Positions 50,385 to 59,393 are shown, counted from the first letter of the stretch. The stretch: DNA of 64,000 nt from JBFGJH01 sp041586155 (GCA_041586155.1 JBFHAT010000002.1:1-64000); one strand, 5' to 3'. A program made the numbers and translations. Notes: a model not told the origin generated them from the letters alone.

Positions 50385-50576
50385 ATGCTGATCGATTGCG
50401 ACGCATGCGAGATGCAACACACCAGCGCCTGTGACGATTGTGTCGTGACTGCGATCATCGGAATCGAGTCCGGCGAGATCGACCTGATCGAAGACGAGAG
50501 CGCCGCCCTGGAGGCATTGGCCGGTGAGGGGCTCGTCCCGGTCTTGCGGCTCGTACCCAAGCGCCGAGCCGGCTGA
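50385..50576 (+). CDS. Small four-cysteine protein, probable zinc-binding
   Basis: A 63-residue protein with two CxxC pairs near the N-terminus (Cys5/Cys8 and Cys16/Cys19, from DCDACEMQHTSACDDC), which would bind one zinc or an iron-sulfur cluster, followed by an acidic helix (IESGEIDLIEDESAALEALAGEG). The start ATG50385 has GGAGGA upstream at 50374-50379. It resembles short conserved actinobacterial proteins of unknown role. It lies 57 bases upstream of queG on the same strand. Confidence 0.8.
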   Translation: MLIDCDACEMQHTSACDDCVVTAIIGIESGEIDLIEDESAALEALAGEGLVPVLRLVPKRRAG

Positions 50577-50633
50577 GCGGCTTCTGCGCAGGGGCAGCGC
50601 CCGACAGGACGGAGCGGGCCCTACGCTCTCATC

Positions 50634-51743
50634 ATGACGGAACGCTTGGCCTCCGAGCTGAAGGCGCTCGGCGTGGCGGCCGGCCTCGATCTGGTCGCCA
50701 CCACTCGAGCCGACCCCTTCCCGAGCGTCGCAGTTGACCTTCAGCGCCGGAAGAAGGAGGGCCGGGCAGGACGCTTGCGGTTCACCTACACGGATGCCCG
50801 ATCGACCGATCCCACCCGGACCCTCGCCGGGGCACGCAGCCTGGTGGTCGGCGCCCGAGCCTACGTGCCGTGGGTCGGCTCTGCGGGCCCAACGGACGGC
50901 CGAACCGGCCGAATCGCCAGGTTCGCCACCGATGACCACTATCGGCCCCTCCGCAGCGGTCTCGAGGCGATCGCCGAGCGACTCAGCGCCGAGGGCTGGG
51001 AGGCCATCGTGCTGGTGGATGACAACCGGCTCGTCGACCGGGCCGCGGCGGTCCGCGCCGGACTGGCGTGGTGGGGCAAGAGCACGATGGCCATCGCTCC
51101 GCGGTACGGCCCGTGGCTTCTGTTCGGCTCGGTGGTGACCGACGCCGTCCTGGACCACGATGAGCCGATGGTTCGCGACTGCGGCTCGTGCGTTGCCTGC
51201 ATCCCTGCGTGCCCCACGGGCGCCCTCGACGTTCCCGGAGTCCTCGACGCCGACAAGTGCATCGCCTACTGGCTGCAGACCGCTGGCGTGATCCCCGCCG
51301 ACATTCGCATGGCCATCGCCGACCGCGTCTACGGATGCGACGACTGCCTCGATGCATGTCCGCCCGGGCAGCGGCTGGCAGGAACGAACCCGAATCCGGA
51401 CCGAACCGGACGGGTCGAGCTGACCCATCTTCTGACCGCCTCCGACAGCGAGCTGTTGGTGGAATTCGGGCGTTTCTACATCCCCCGCAACGATCCGTCC
51501 TATCTGCGTCGCAACGCCCTCGTGGCGCTGGCCAACGTAGGCACGTCGGCAGACATCCCGCTGGCAGCCCGCTGGCTCGCATCACCCAACCGGGACCTCC
51601 GAGCGCATGCAGTGGCCGCCCTCGTCGCCCTGGGGTGCTCGCTCGGCGACGACCCGTTACGCAGCGCCCTTCGAGATGAGACCGATGACGTCGTGATGGC
51701 AGAGGCCCGGCGTCACGTCAACAGGACCGGGCCTGGCGCCTGA
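50634..51743 (+). CDS. queG: Epoxyqueuosine reductase QueG
   Basis: Cobalamin-dependent iron-sulfur enzyme that reduces epoxyqueuosine to queuosine in tRNA wobble position 34. The 369-residue protein has RAGLAWWGKSTMAI (residues 141-154, substrate/cobalamin region), two ferredoxin-type clusters (Cys183, 186, 189, 193 in CGSCVACIPAC; Cys209, 235, 238, 242 in CDDCLDAC) and a C-terminal HEAT-repeat tRNA-binding region (YLRRNALVALANVG and DLRAHAVAALVALG). Sparse distribution of queuosine genes in actinobacteria makes it notable; no other que genes are in the window. Confidence 0.92.
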   Translation: MTERLASELKALGVAAGLDLVATTRADPFPSVAVDLQRRKKEGRAGRLRFTYTDARSTDPTRTLAGARSLVVGARAYVPWVGSAGPTDGRTGRIARFATDDHYRPLRSGLEAIAERLSAEGWEAIVLVDDNRLVDRAAAVRAGLAWWGKSTMAIAPRYGPWLLFGSVVTDAVLDHDEPMVRDCGSCVACIPACPTGALDVPGVLDADKCIAYWLQTAGVIPADIRMAIADRVYGCDDCLDACPPGQRLAGTNPNPDRTGRVELTHLLTASDSELLVEFGRFYIPRNDPSYLRRNALVALANVGTSADIPLAARWLASPNRDLRAHAVAALVALGCSLGDDPLRSALRDETDDVVMAEARRHVNRTGPGA

Positions 51744-51775
51744 GTACACTCGCAGCCATTCGAGAGGGAGCGGCC

Positions 51776-53455
51776 GTGGCCGACATCAACGCCGTCAGCG
51801 CCAACATCACCCAGCGCAAGTCGCAAGGTGCGTCGCAGGCAATGCTGTACGCCACCGGCCTGTCGTCCGAGGACATGGCCAAAGCGCAAGTCGGTATCTC
51901 GTCGGTGTGGTTCGAGGGCAACAGCTGCAACATGCATCTCAACCTGCTGGCGGAGTCGGTGAAGGAGGGCGTGGAGGCCGCCGGAATGGTGGGGATGCGC
52001 TTCAACACCATCGGTGTGTCGGATGGCATGTCGATGGGCACGGAGGGGATGAGCTACTCGCTGCAATCACGCGACCTGATCGCCGACAGTATCGAGACCG
52101 TCATGCGGGCGCAGTGGTACGACGCCAACGTGTCGCTCCCCGGCTGCGACAAGAACATGCCCGGGACGATCATGGCGATGGCTCGGGTCAATCGCCCGGC
52201 GATCATGGTCTACGGCGGAACCATCCAGCCCGGCCATGCCGCAGACGGTCGGCCCATCGACATCGTCTCTGCATTTCAGAGCTACGGCGAGCTCATCGCA
52301 GGCAACATCGACGAGGAACAGCGGCTCGACATCGTCCGCAACGCTTGTCCCGGAGCGGGGGCATGCGGAGGCATGTACACCGCCAACACGATGGCCACCG
52401 CCATCGAGGTCATGGGAATGAGCCTGCCCTACAGCTCGTCGACGCCTGCGCTCGACCCGGCCAAGGCCGCCGAGTGTCGGGCGGCCGGGAGTGCCGTGCG
52501 CCGGCTTCTCGAAGAGGGCATCACCCCCCGCGACATCATGACTCGGGCGGCGTTCGAGAATGCGATGGTCGTGGTGACGGTGCTCGGCGGATCGACGAAC
52601 GCCGTCCTCCATCTGCTGGCGATGGCGCAGGCGGCAGGCGTGCCGCTCGACATCGAGGATTTCCAGGCTGTGAGCGATCGGGTTCCCCTCTTGGCCGACC
52701 TCAAGCCGAGCGGCCGCTACGTGATGCATGACCTGCATGGCATCGGTGGCACGCCCGCGGTCATCAAGTATCTCCTCCACCACGATCTGCTCGACGGTGA
52801 TTGTGTGACTGTCACGGGCTCGACGCTGGCCGACAACGTGGCCGAGCTTCCCGATCTCGCCGAAGGACAGGATCTGCTGAGGCCACTCGACGATCCCATC
52901 AAGTCCACGGGCCACATCCAGATCCTGCGTGGGAGCCTCGCCCCCGATGGAGCGGTCGCCAAGATCACCGGCAAGGAAGGGCTGGCGTTCTCCGGACCCG
53001 CACAGGTGTTCGACTCGGAGGAGCTGATGCTCGCCGCTCTCGAACGGGGCGCCATCGAGGCGGGCGCGGTCATCGTGATCCGCTACGAGGGTCCCAAGGG
53101 CGGGCCCGGGATGCCGGAGATGCTCACTCCGACTTCGGCGATCATGGGCGCCGGCCTCGGCAACGACGTCGCCCTCATCACCGACGGCCGTTTCTCCGGC
53201 GGCTCACACGGATTCATCATCGGCCATGTCACGCCTGAAGCCCAAGAGGGGGGACCCATTGCGCTGGTCCAAGACGGCGATCGGATCGCGGTCGACGCCG
53301 AAACGAGACGCATCGATGTCGAGGTGGATCCAGACGAGCTGGCGCGCCGGGCCGAGGCATGGTCACCGCCGCCGCTCAAAGCCACCAGCGGCACGCTCTA
53401 CAAGTACATCAAGCTGGTCCGGCCGGCGTCCGAGGGGTGTGTCACCGACGCGTGA
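51776..53455 (+). CDS. ilvD: Dihydroxy-acid dehydratase
   Basis: Iron-sulfur dehydratase of isoleucine/valine synthesis, 559 residues. Cluster cysteines are Cys51 (GNSCNMH), Cys124 (PGCDKNMPGT) and Cys197 (PGAGACGGMYTANTMA). The C-terminal domain has the conserved TDGRFSGGSHGFIIGHVTPEA. The three-Cys pattern with this spacing is that of the [2Fe-2S] class. GTG start at 51776 follows GAGAGGGAG. It is divergent in location from the ilvBN-leuAB operon and has its own transcript with downstream genes. Confidence 0.96.
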   Translation: MADINAVSANITQRKSQGASQAMLYATGLSSEDMAKAQVGISSVWFEGNSCNMHLNLLAESVKEGVEAAGMVGMRFNTIGVSDGMSMGTEGMSYSLQSRDLIADSIETVMRAQWYDANVSLPGCDKNMPGTIMAMARVNRPAIMVYGGTIQPGHAADGRPIDIVSAFQSYGELIAGNIDEEQRLDIVRNACPGAGACGGMYTANTMATAIEVMGMSLPYSSSTPALDPAKAAECRAAGSAVRRLLEEGITPRDIMTRAAFENAMVVVTVLGGSTNAVLHLLAMAQAAGVPLDIEDFQAVSDRVPLLADLKPSGRYVMHDLHGIGGTPAVIKYLLHHDLLDGDCVTVTGSTLADNVAELPDLAEGQDLLRPLDDPIKSTGHIQILRGSLAPDGAVAKITGKEGLAFSGPAQVFDSEELMLAALERGAIEAGAVIVIRYEGPKGGPGMPEMLTPTSAIMGAGLGNDVALITDGRFSGGSHGFIIGHVTPEAQEGGPIALVQDGDRIAVDAETRRIDVEVDPDELARRAEAWSPPPLKATSGTLYKYIKLVRPASEGCVTDA

Positions 53456-53479
53456 AGGCCTCGACTACGATGCGCGTCG

Positions 53480-54172
53480 ATGTCGACGCAATGCTCGTCA
53501 TGTGGGGCCAACAACCCGGACGGCGCTGCGTGGTGCAACCAATGCTTCGCGGCGCTCTCGCCAGGGGGTGTTGCGAGCAGCCCCGCCGCTCCCGAGCCGG
53601 CCCTTGCGGCTCCACCAGCACCGACCACCACCGCCGAGTCGGTCGATCCCGTCACGGAGCCCGCCGGGGATGGAGTCGCCGAAGACTCATCAGGTGCCGA
53701 TGAGCACCTGTGGACATGCACCCGCTGCGAAACGCCCAACCCGCTCAGCTCCAACATCTGTTCGGTGTGTCAGGCCCCGATCTTCGTGTCCTTCGGAGCC
53801 GAGCAGACCCCCGAACCAACGCTCAGCCCAACCGAGGCGGCTGTGAATGCGGTCGTTCCCGGATTGGCGCACATCCGGCTGGGCCAGACGATGATGGGGG
53901 TCACCATCGCCCTGCTGGCGGTCATCCTCCTCGGCTTCGCGCTGCTCATCCTCGTCTCGGCGGGGCGGGTTCTCGGCCCGATCCTCGGCGTGCTCGCAAC
54001 GGTCGTGCTCGTCCTCATCTCCGCATATGACGCACAACAGATCGCCAACCGCCGACCAGGCGCCGTCTTGCTGAAGCCTCGCGTCTTGACGTTCTACGCG
54101 GCCGGCGCCATCGGCCTCGTGGTGGTCGTGGTTTGGATTCAAGGGCTGGCGGGAGCCGCCACGGCGCCCTGA
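53480..54172 (+). CDS. Double zinc-ribbon membrane protein
   Basis: A 230-residue protein with two zinc ribbons in the N-terminal half: Cys5, 8, 19, 22 and Cys80, 83, 94, 97, separated by an Ala/Pro/Thr-rich linker. The C-terminal half has three hydrophobic helices (about residues 137-160, 162-182 and 205-226) with the segment PGLAHIRLGQTMMGVTIALLAVILLGFALLI that recalls DUF5683/TM2-like small membrane proteins. Function unknown. The next gene begins on the base after its stop. Confidence 0.8.
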   Translation: MSTQCSSCGANNPDGAAWCNQCFAALSPGGVASSPAAPEPALAAPPAPTTTAESVDPVTEPAGDGVAEDSSGADEHLWTCTRCETPNPLSSNICSVCQAPIFVSFGAEQTPEPTLSPTEAAVNAVVPGLAHIRLGQTMMGVTIALLAVILLGFALLILVSAGRVLGPILGVLATVVLVLISAYDAQQIANRRPGAVLLKPRVLTFYAAGAIGLVVVVVWIQGLAGAATAP

Positions 54173-54940
54173 GTGAACGTCGTCTCGGACATCCACGGTG
54201 CATTCGAGGCGCTCAGGCGCGTCGTCCAGGCAGGCGAGCCAACTCTGATCCTGGGAGATCTCATCAATTTCGTCGACTATCGCACCGGTGCCGGCGTGGT
54301 GTCTGACCTCTTCGGGGTGGAGTTCGTCGGCGAGGTCCGCCGTCTGCGGGCCGCCAACGACTTCGACGGAAGCCGCCAGCTGTGGCGGGAGAAGGCAGCC
54401 ACCATGGGCGTCGACCTCCGCGAGGCCATCACCGAGCACGTCGGGCTCCAATACGAACAGTGTCGAGAAGCGCTCGAAGGCGGCGAGTCCTATCTGATCC
54501 ACGGCAACGTCGACTCACCCGATCTGTTGACCGCTCATCTGCCGGCCGGAGCTTTCTACGTCCAGGGTCAGGTGAAGGAGATCGAAGGGTGGACCGTTGG
54601 ATTCGCAGGCGGGGGAGCCGCCACCCCGCTGGCCGCGCCAGGTGAGGTGGGCGACGAGGAAATGGAGTCGCTTCTCGACGCCCTCGGACCGGTAGAGGTG
54701 CTCTGTACTCACGTTCCGCCGGCGATCGAGCCTCTGGCCTACGACACGGTCACCGGTCGGCCGCAGCGATCCTCCCGTCCGATCCTCGATTATCTGCGCC
54801 GTCACCGGCCCCGCTATCACTTCTTCGGCGATGTGCACCAGCCGCGTGCCACGCGGTGGCAGGTGGGCGCTACAGGGTGCCGCAACGTCGGGTATTTTCG
54901 GGCCACCGGGCGGGCTCACCAGCTCGAGCCCAAACGCTGA
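54173..54940 (+). CDS. Metallophosphoesterase family protein
   Basis: Calcineurin-like phosphoesterase of 255 residues. Metal-binding motifs run in order: SDIHG (Asp6, His8), LGDLINF (Asp29), HGNVDSPD (Asn and Asp), CTHVPP (His), and FGDVHQP (the GxH motif). Short insert MGVDLREAITEHVGLQYEQCREAL lies between the second and third motifs. The start GTG directly follows the previous stop, so it is probably co-translated. Substrate unknown. Confidence 0.9.
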   Translation: MNVVSDIHGAFEALRRVVQAGEPTLILGDLINFVDYRTGAGVVSDLFGVEFVGEVRRLRAANDFDGSRQLWREKAATMGVDLREAITEHVGLQYEQCREALEGGESYLIHGNVDSPDLLTAHLPAGAFYVQGQVKEIEGWTVGFAGGGAATPLAAPGEVGDEEMESLLDALGPVEVLCTHVPPAIEPLAYDTVTGRPQRSSRPILDYLRRHRPRYHFFGDVHQPRATRWQVGATGCRNVGYFRATGRAHQLEPKR

Positions 54941-55011
54941 CCGGCTCGGGCGGTCCCCGCTCCCGGCGGGCGGCACTACCATGGCTGGCACACGCCCAAA
55001 GACGAGGAGCC

Positions 55012-55458
55012 ATGGCGGAAGGCACGGTGCAGAGCATCGAGATATCTGCGGAACCCGACGCCATCTATCGCGTCGCCGCCGACCTCGGCGCCTACCCCGA
55101 GTGGGCCGAAGGGGTGCGGTCCGTGGAGATCAAGGACCGAGACGGCGACGACCTGCCGCTGCGAGCGGAATTCGTGGTCGATGCCATGATGAAGAAGATC
55201 AGTTATGAGCTCGTCTACGAGCACGACGCGCCATCGTTCATGTCGTGGTCGGCCATTCCCGGCGCCGACATCAAGATGATGGAAGGGTCGTACGAGCTCA
55301 CGCCGGGAGAGGACACGACGACGGTCGTGTATGCGCTGAAGGTCGACCCCGCCTTTCCGGTGCCGGGCTTCATCCGACGTCAAGCCGAGAAGACCCTGGT
55401 CAACATCGCATTGCGGGGACTGAAACAGCGAGCCGAGGAAGTCGCAGGCACGCGGTGA
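55012..55458 (+). CDS. SRPBCC (START-like) lipid/ligand-binding protein
   Basis: A 148-residue helix-grip protein like actinobacterial polyketide cyclase/Coq10 homologues. EISAEPDAIYRVAADLGAYPEWAEGVRSVEI at the N-terminus and a long C-terminal helix (FIRRQAEKTLVNIALRGLKQRAEEV) are the family marks. It probably binds a hydrophobic ligand. ATG55012 follows GACGAGGAG. Its stop overlaps the ArsA-like gene as GTGA, the first link in a chain of five overlapping genes. Confidence 0.88.
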   Translation: MAEGTVQSIEISAEPDAIYRVAADLGAYPEWAEGVRSVEIKDRDGDDLPLRAEFVVDAMMKKISYELVYEHDAPSFMSWSAIPGADIKMMEGSYELTPGEDTTTVVYALKVDPAFPVPGFIRRQAEKTLVNIALRGLKQRAEEVAGTR

Positions 55459-56627
55459 GAGTGGTCCTCGTCACCGGCAAGGGTGGCGTTGGTAAGACCA
55501 CCATCTCGGGTGCGACAGCCCTCGCCGCCGCTGACGCCGGATATCGCACCCTGGTCACCTCGACCGACCCCGCCCACAGTCTGGGCGATGCATTCGATAT
55601 GCCGCTGGGCGACGAACCACGATCGGTGGCTCCTGGCCTCGTGGCCCAGCAGATCGACGGTCAACAGCAACTGGAGCGTCATTGGGGAGAGATTCATCGC
55701 CAGCTCATGGCGGTCTTCGACTGGGGCGGCGTCACTGGGATCGAAGCCGAGGAGTTCCTCGTGTTCCCCGGAATGGACGAGCTGTTTTCGTTGCTCGAGG
55801 TCGAACACCATGCCGCATCGGGGGATTACGACGCCATCGTGGTCGACTGTGCGCCGACCGCCGAAACGCTGCGGCTCTTGAGCCTGCCCGAGGTGCTGTC
55901 GTGGTATTTCGAGCGGGTCCTCCCCACCGAGCGACGCATCATGCGCGCCGCTCGCCCGGTGCTGACGAAGGTCTCCAACCTGCCCGTACCCCAGGACACG
56001 GTGTTCGATGCCGCCGAGGGGATCTTCAGCGGCGTGGAAGCGGTGAAGCGCCTCCTGTCCGACAGCTCGGTCACCAGTGCTCGCCTCGTGGTGAATCCCG
56101 AGAAGATGGTTGTCAATGAGGCTCGGCGCACCTACACGTATCTGAGCCTGTTCGGATACGGTGTCGACGGTGTGATCGTGAATCGTGTCTTGCCGGATGA
56201 GATCGACGACCCCTACCTCTCGCGATGGCAGTCGATCCAGGCGAACCATCTGACCACCATCCGAGAATCGTTTGCCGAGCTACCCGTGCTTCCCCTGCGA
56301 CTGTTCGACGAGGAGATGGTTGGCGTGGACCGGCTGCGGCGCCTCGCCAAGGAGTTGTACGGCGATCGAGATCCGATCGGCGGATTCGAGGCGTCGATTC
56401 CGTTCACGGTAGAGGAAGGCGCGGGCGGTACGATCACGATGCGGCTGGCGGTTCCCTTCGTCGACAAACAGGAGATCGACGTCATCCGCCACGGCGACGA
56501 GCTGTATGTGACGATCGATCCCTACCGGCGATCGTTCGTATTGCCGGACACGTTGCGACGCCGGCCAGTGGTGGGAGCCACTCTCAGCGAAGGCGTGCTC
56601 ACGGTCGAGTTCGGGATCACGCGATGA
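55455..56627 (+). CDS. ArsA/Get3-like ATPase
   Basis: A 390-residue ATPase of the ArsA/GET3 group. The deviant Walker A is TGKGGVGKTT (residues 7-16), switch I reads STDPAHSLGDAFDMPLG, and IVVDCAPTAETLRLLSLPEVLSWYFERVLP is the A-type switch II region. The helical membrane-substrate domain and a C-terminal beta-rich (IbpA/alpha-crystallin-like) extension (GGTITMRLAVPFVDKQEIDVIRHGDELYVTIDPYRR) follow. Arsenite genes are absent, so arsenic efflux is unlikely; a role with its SRPBCC partner or in protein targeting is more plausible, by inference. Confidence 0.9.
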   Translation: MRVVLVTGKGGVGKTTISGATALAAADAGYRTLVTSTDPAHSLGDAFDMPLGDEPRSVAPGLVAQQIDGQQQLERHWGEIHRQLMAVFDWGGVTGIEAEEFLVFPGMDELFSLLEVEHHAASGDYDAIVVDCAPTAETLRLLSLPEVLSWYFERVLPTERRIMRAARPVLTKVSNLPVPQDTVFDAAEGIFSGVEAVKRLLSDSSVTSARLVVNPEKMVVNEARRTYTYLSLFGYGVDGVIVNRVLPDEIDDPYLSRWQSIQANHLTTIRESFAELPVLPLRLFDEEMVGVDRLRRLAKELYGDRDPIGGFEASIPFTVEEGAGGTITMRLAVPFVDKQEIDVIRHGDELYVTIDPYRRSFVLPDTLRRRPVVGATLSEGVLTVEFGITR

Positions 56628-56788
56628 CGCCGGTTGCCGAGCGGTTGATCAGGGCAGCCCGACGAGCTTCGGTGCATCTCCTGAAGGCGTCCATCGAGAC
56701 GCTGAAGGCAGTGGAGGCAGTCGTCCAGGAACTCCGGGATGAGGCGCCCGATCCGGCTCCGGCTCCGGAGCGGATCACCATCGAATGA
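56624..56788 (+). CDS. Small helical protein (54 aa) between ArsA-like and ROK genes
   Basis: A 54-residue frame with ATG56624 overlapping the ArsA stop (ATGA) and a stop overlapping the ROK kinase start (ATGA). The sequence forms one amphipathic helix (VAERLIRAARRASVHLLKASIETLKAVEAVVQELRDEA) and an acidic Pro-rich tail (PDPAPAPERITIE). Double-ended overlap and matching codon use make it a real gene. No family is recognised. Confidence 0.75.
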   Translation: MTPVAERLIRAARRASVHLLKASIETLKAVEAVVQELRDEAPDPAPAPERITIE

Positions 56789-57714
56789 CCACCACGATCG
56801 GAATCGATCTGGGCGGCACCAAGATGATGGCTGGGCTGGTCGACGACGAAGGCCGGATCGTGGAGCAGCGCACGGTGGCGCGACCCCGCGACCCCGATGC
56901 CATGGCGGCCGCACCGATCGAGCTGGCCGACAGTCTCATGGCCGACGAGGTTGCTGCGGTCGGTCTGGGCGTCGCAGGCTTTGTCACCGATGAGGGCGTC
57001 CTGGTCTGGGGCCCGAACGTGGTGGGCGAGAATATCCCCTACTCCGCGATGATGGCGGAGCGATTCGGCCTGCCGGTGACGGTCGACAACGACGCCAACT
57101 TCGCCGCGCTGGGAGAGGCGCGGCTCGGAGCGTCGCAAGGCTATCGCCACTCGATCATGATCACGCTCGGTACCGGGATCGGTGGCGGCATCATCATCGA
57201 CGGGAACGTGTATCGAGGCAGCGGTTTCGCCGGTGAGATCGGCCACATGATCGTCGACGTCGGTGGAACTCGCTGCACCTGCGGCCAGCGGGGATGCTGG
57301 GAGACCTTCGCCTCCGGCCGCAGGCTCGATCAGCTCGCCCGGGATCTTGCAGCGCGGCGCCCGGCCGGCCTCGTCGCCGAGCTGGCCGCCGGCAGCACGG
57401 CCGACGGCGTTCACCTCACCGATGCGGCGCTGGCCGGGGACGAAGAAGCGGTGGCGGCGCTCGTCGAGATGGCCGGATGGCTGGGCCTAGGCATCGCCAA
57501 TCTGGTCGTTGCCTTCGCTCCCGAGGTCATCCTCATCGGCGGTGGCGTCTCCCGAGCCGGAGATCTGCTGCTCGAGCCGGCCCGCGCCGCAGCCGCCTCC
57601 TCGATCGAAGGCGCTGCACATCGCCCTGAAACTCCTATCCTGGGAGCGACGCTGGGAGCGAACGCCGGGCTGATCGGCGCGGCCATTGCTGCAAAGGAGC
57701 TGCTTGATGAGTGA
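56785..57714 (+). CDS. ROK-family sugar kinase (probable glucokinase)
   Basis: Kinase of 309 residues. ATP motif IGIDLGGTKMMAGLVD (residues 5-20), catalytic region VTVDNDANFAALGEARLG, GTGIGGGIIIDGNVYRG, and the ROK zinc site CTCGQRGCWE (Cys164, 166, 171, plus His in GEIGHM). EVILIGGGVSRAG closes the nucleotide site. Presence of the zinc site and lack of a DNA-binding domain make a glucokinase (glk-type) the best guess. Overlaps the genes on both sides. Confidence 0.92.
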   Translation: MTTTIGIDLGGTKMMAGLVDDEGRIVEQRTVARPRDPDAMAAAPIELADSLMADEVAAVGLGVAGFVTDEGVLVWGPNVVGENIPYSAMMAERFGLPVTVDNDANFAALGEARLGASQGYRHSIMITLGTGIGGGIIIDGNVYRGSGFAGEIGHMIVDVGGTRCTCGQRGCWETFASGRRLDQLARDLAARRPAGLVAELAAGSTADGVHLTDAALAGDEEAVAALVEMAGWLGLGIANLVVAFAPEVILIGGGVSRAGDLLLEPARAAAASSIEGAAHRPETPILGATLGANAGLIGAAIAAKELLDE

Positions 57715-58126
57715 AGCCATCAGACCCGACGGTGTGTACGGGCCGGACGGCGAGCCTGTCGACGGCTACGGCGCCCTCGTCAAGGAAGGGATCACCGCGC
57801 TTCCGAATTTCGTGAAGCTCTTGTGGCGGCTCGGTCGTGACGACCGCGTCCCCACCGCCTCGAAGGCACTGATGTTCGGCTCTCTGGCGTACGTGCTGTT
57901 CCCGATCGACGTGCTGCCCGACGTCATTCCCGGTCTCGGCCAGATCGACGACGTGCTCCTCGTCGTCTATGCCGTCAATCGGATCCTCCGCAGTGCCGGC
58001 CCCGACGTGGTGGTGGAGCATTGGGACGGCTCTCAGAATGTGCTGCGTCTCATCCAGGGCATTTCCGACATGGGCGCCAACCTGATGCCGAAAAAGGTCC
58101 GCACCCTGCTCGACCGGGTCGGTTGA
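57707..58126 (+). CDS. DUF1232 (YkvA-like) protein
   Basis: A 139-residue protein with the DUF1232 core: RVPTASKALMFGSLAYVLFPIDVLPDVIPGLGQIDDVLLVVYAVNRIL, containing the conserved YxxxPxDxxPD motif. The hydrophobic stretch suggests membrane contact. ATG57707 overlaps the ROK gene end by eight bases. Family function is unknown. Confidence 0.9.
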   Translation: MSEAIRPDGVYGPDGEPVDGYGALVKEGITALPNFVKLLWRLGRDDRVPTASKALMFGSLAYVLFPIDVLPDVIPGLGQIDDVLLVVYAVNRILRSAGPDVVVEHWDGSQNVLRLIQGISDMGANLMPKKVRTLLDRVG

Positions 58127-58175
58127 CCAGGCCTAATCCCATGACCCGTGGCCGGCAGCGGTACACTGCGCTGCG

Positions 58176-59348
58176 ATGGAATTCCGCCGCATCGGGAGCC
58201 TGCCGCCGTACGTCTTTGCCCAGGTCAACCAGCTCAAGCTCGAAGCTCGGAGAGCGGGCCAGGACATCATCGACCTGGGGTTCGGGAACCCCGACATTCC
58301 CACGCCGGACTTCGTCGTCGACAAGCTGGTCGAAGCGTCCAGATCCGGGAAGAACCACCGTTACTCCCAGTCGAGGGGCATTCCCAACCTGAGACGGGCT
58401 GCGGCGGAGCGCTACTCCCGACGGTTCGGGGTCCACCTCGACCCAGAGACAGAGGTCATCAGCACCATTGGCGCCAAGGAGGGTCTGGCGCATCTCATGT
58501 GGACCCTCGTGCAGCCGGGCGACGTCGCGCTGGTGCCCGAGCCCTCGTATCCGATCCACATCTATGCGCCACTGTTGGCAGGTGCCGAGGTCCGCAAAGT
58601 ACCCGTCGGCGCTCCGGCCGAGTTCTTCGATGCGCTGCGGGCCTCCTTCATGGACTCTTGGCCCAGGCCGCGGGTCATCGTCACCTCGTTTCCGCACAAC
58701 CCCACGACAACGTGCGTCGAATTGGACTTCTTCGAGCGCCTCGTCGAATTCGCCCATCGCAACGGGGTGTTCCTGGTCCACGATTTCGCCTACGCAGACG
58801 TTTCGTACGATGGCTACCTGCCTCCGAGCCTTCTGCAGGTCGATGGCGCCAAAGAGGTGGGTGTGGAGCTCTATACCCTCACCAAGGGCCACAACATGGC
58901 GGGGTGGCGGGTGGGATTCGTCCTCGGCAATCGTGCTGCGGTCGCCGCGTTGGCGAAGCTGAAGTCGTATCTCGACTACGGCACGTTCCAACCCATCCAG
59001 ATCGCGTCGATCATCGCGCTCAACGAAGGAGACGACAACGTGGTCGCCACCGCCGATGTCTACCGGAAACGGCGCGATGTGCTGGTCGACGGACTCAACC
59101 GGTTGGGATGGAAGGTCGAGAAGCCCGCAGGGACGATGTTCGTCTGGGCAGAGATCCCTGGGCCGTACTCCGAGATGGGCTCTCTCGATTTCGCCATCCT
59201 CCTCCTCGAGCAGGCCAAAGTGGCGGTTTCGCCCGGCATCGGCTTCGGGCCCACCGGCGAGGGATATGTCCGCTTCGCGTTGGTCGAGAACGACCACCGT
59301 ATCGGCCAAGCCGTTCGCGGGATCCGCCAAGCGCTCACCTTGCTTTGA
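58176..59348 (+). CDS. alaC: Class I aminotransferase, AlaC-like (glutamate-pyruvate)
   Basis: PLP aminotransferase of 390 residues. PLP-lysine is Lys237 in TLTKGHNMAGWRVGF, and the family's Asn-Pro-Asp turn is GFGNPDIPTP. The N-terminus FRRIGSLPPYVFAQVNQLKLEARRAGQDIIDLGFGNPD and SQSRGIPNLRRAAAERYSRRF match E. coli AlaC much better than HisC or DAP aminotransferase. It probably makes alanine from pyruvate and glutamate. Given the missing hisC, histidinol-phosphate activity cannot be excluded but is not indicated. Confidence 0.87.
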   Translation: MEFRRIGSLPPYVFAQVNQLKLEARRAGQDIIDLGFGNPDIPTPDFVVDKLVEASRSGKNHRYSQSRGIPNLRRAAAERYSRRFGVHLDPETEVISTIGAKEGLAHLMWTLVQPGDVALVPEPSYPIHIYAPLLAGAEVRKVPVGAPAEFFDALRASFMDSWPRPRVIVTSFPHNPTTTCVELDFFERLVEFAHRNGVFLVHDFAYADVSYDGYLPPSLLQVDGAKEVGVELYTLTKGHNMAGWRVGFVLGNRAAVAALAKLKSYLDYGTFQPIQIASIIALNEGDDNVVATADVYRKRRDVLVDGLNRLGWKVEKPAGTMFVWAEIPGPYSEMGSLDFAILLLEQAKVAVSPGIGFGPTGEGYVRFALVENDHRIGQAVRGIRQALTLL

Positions 59349-59364
59349 GCCTCGTTCGCACACG

Positions 59365-59393
59365 ATAGGGGCCGGGCGGCGCCCGACCCCTAT
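59365..59393. terminator. Hairpin between alaC and the DUF4870 gene, probable bidirectional terminator
   Basis: ATAGGGG/CCCCTAT and CGGGC/GCCCG stack into a 12-bp stem with a single C-A mismatch and a 3-base loop, centred in the 64-base gap between two converging genes. There is no T-run on either strand, a form of terminator often met in high-GC actinobacteria. Confidence 0.55.

Noticed and set aside
58176..59348. The class I aminotransferase as the missing hisC
   Set aside because: Its N-terminal GSLPPYVFAQVNQLKLEARR and SQSRGIPNLRRA segments match AlaC, and it lies 30 kb from the his genes.
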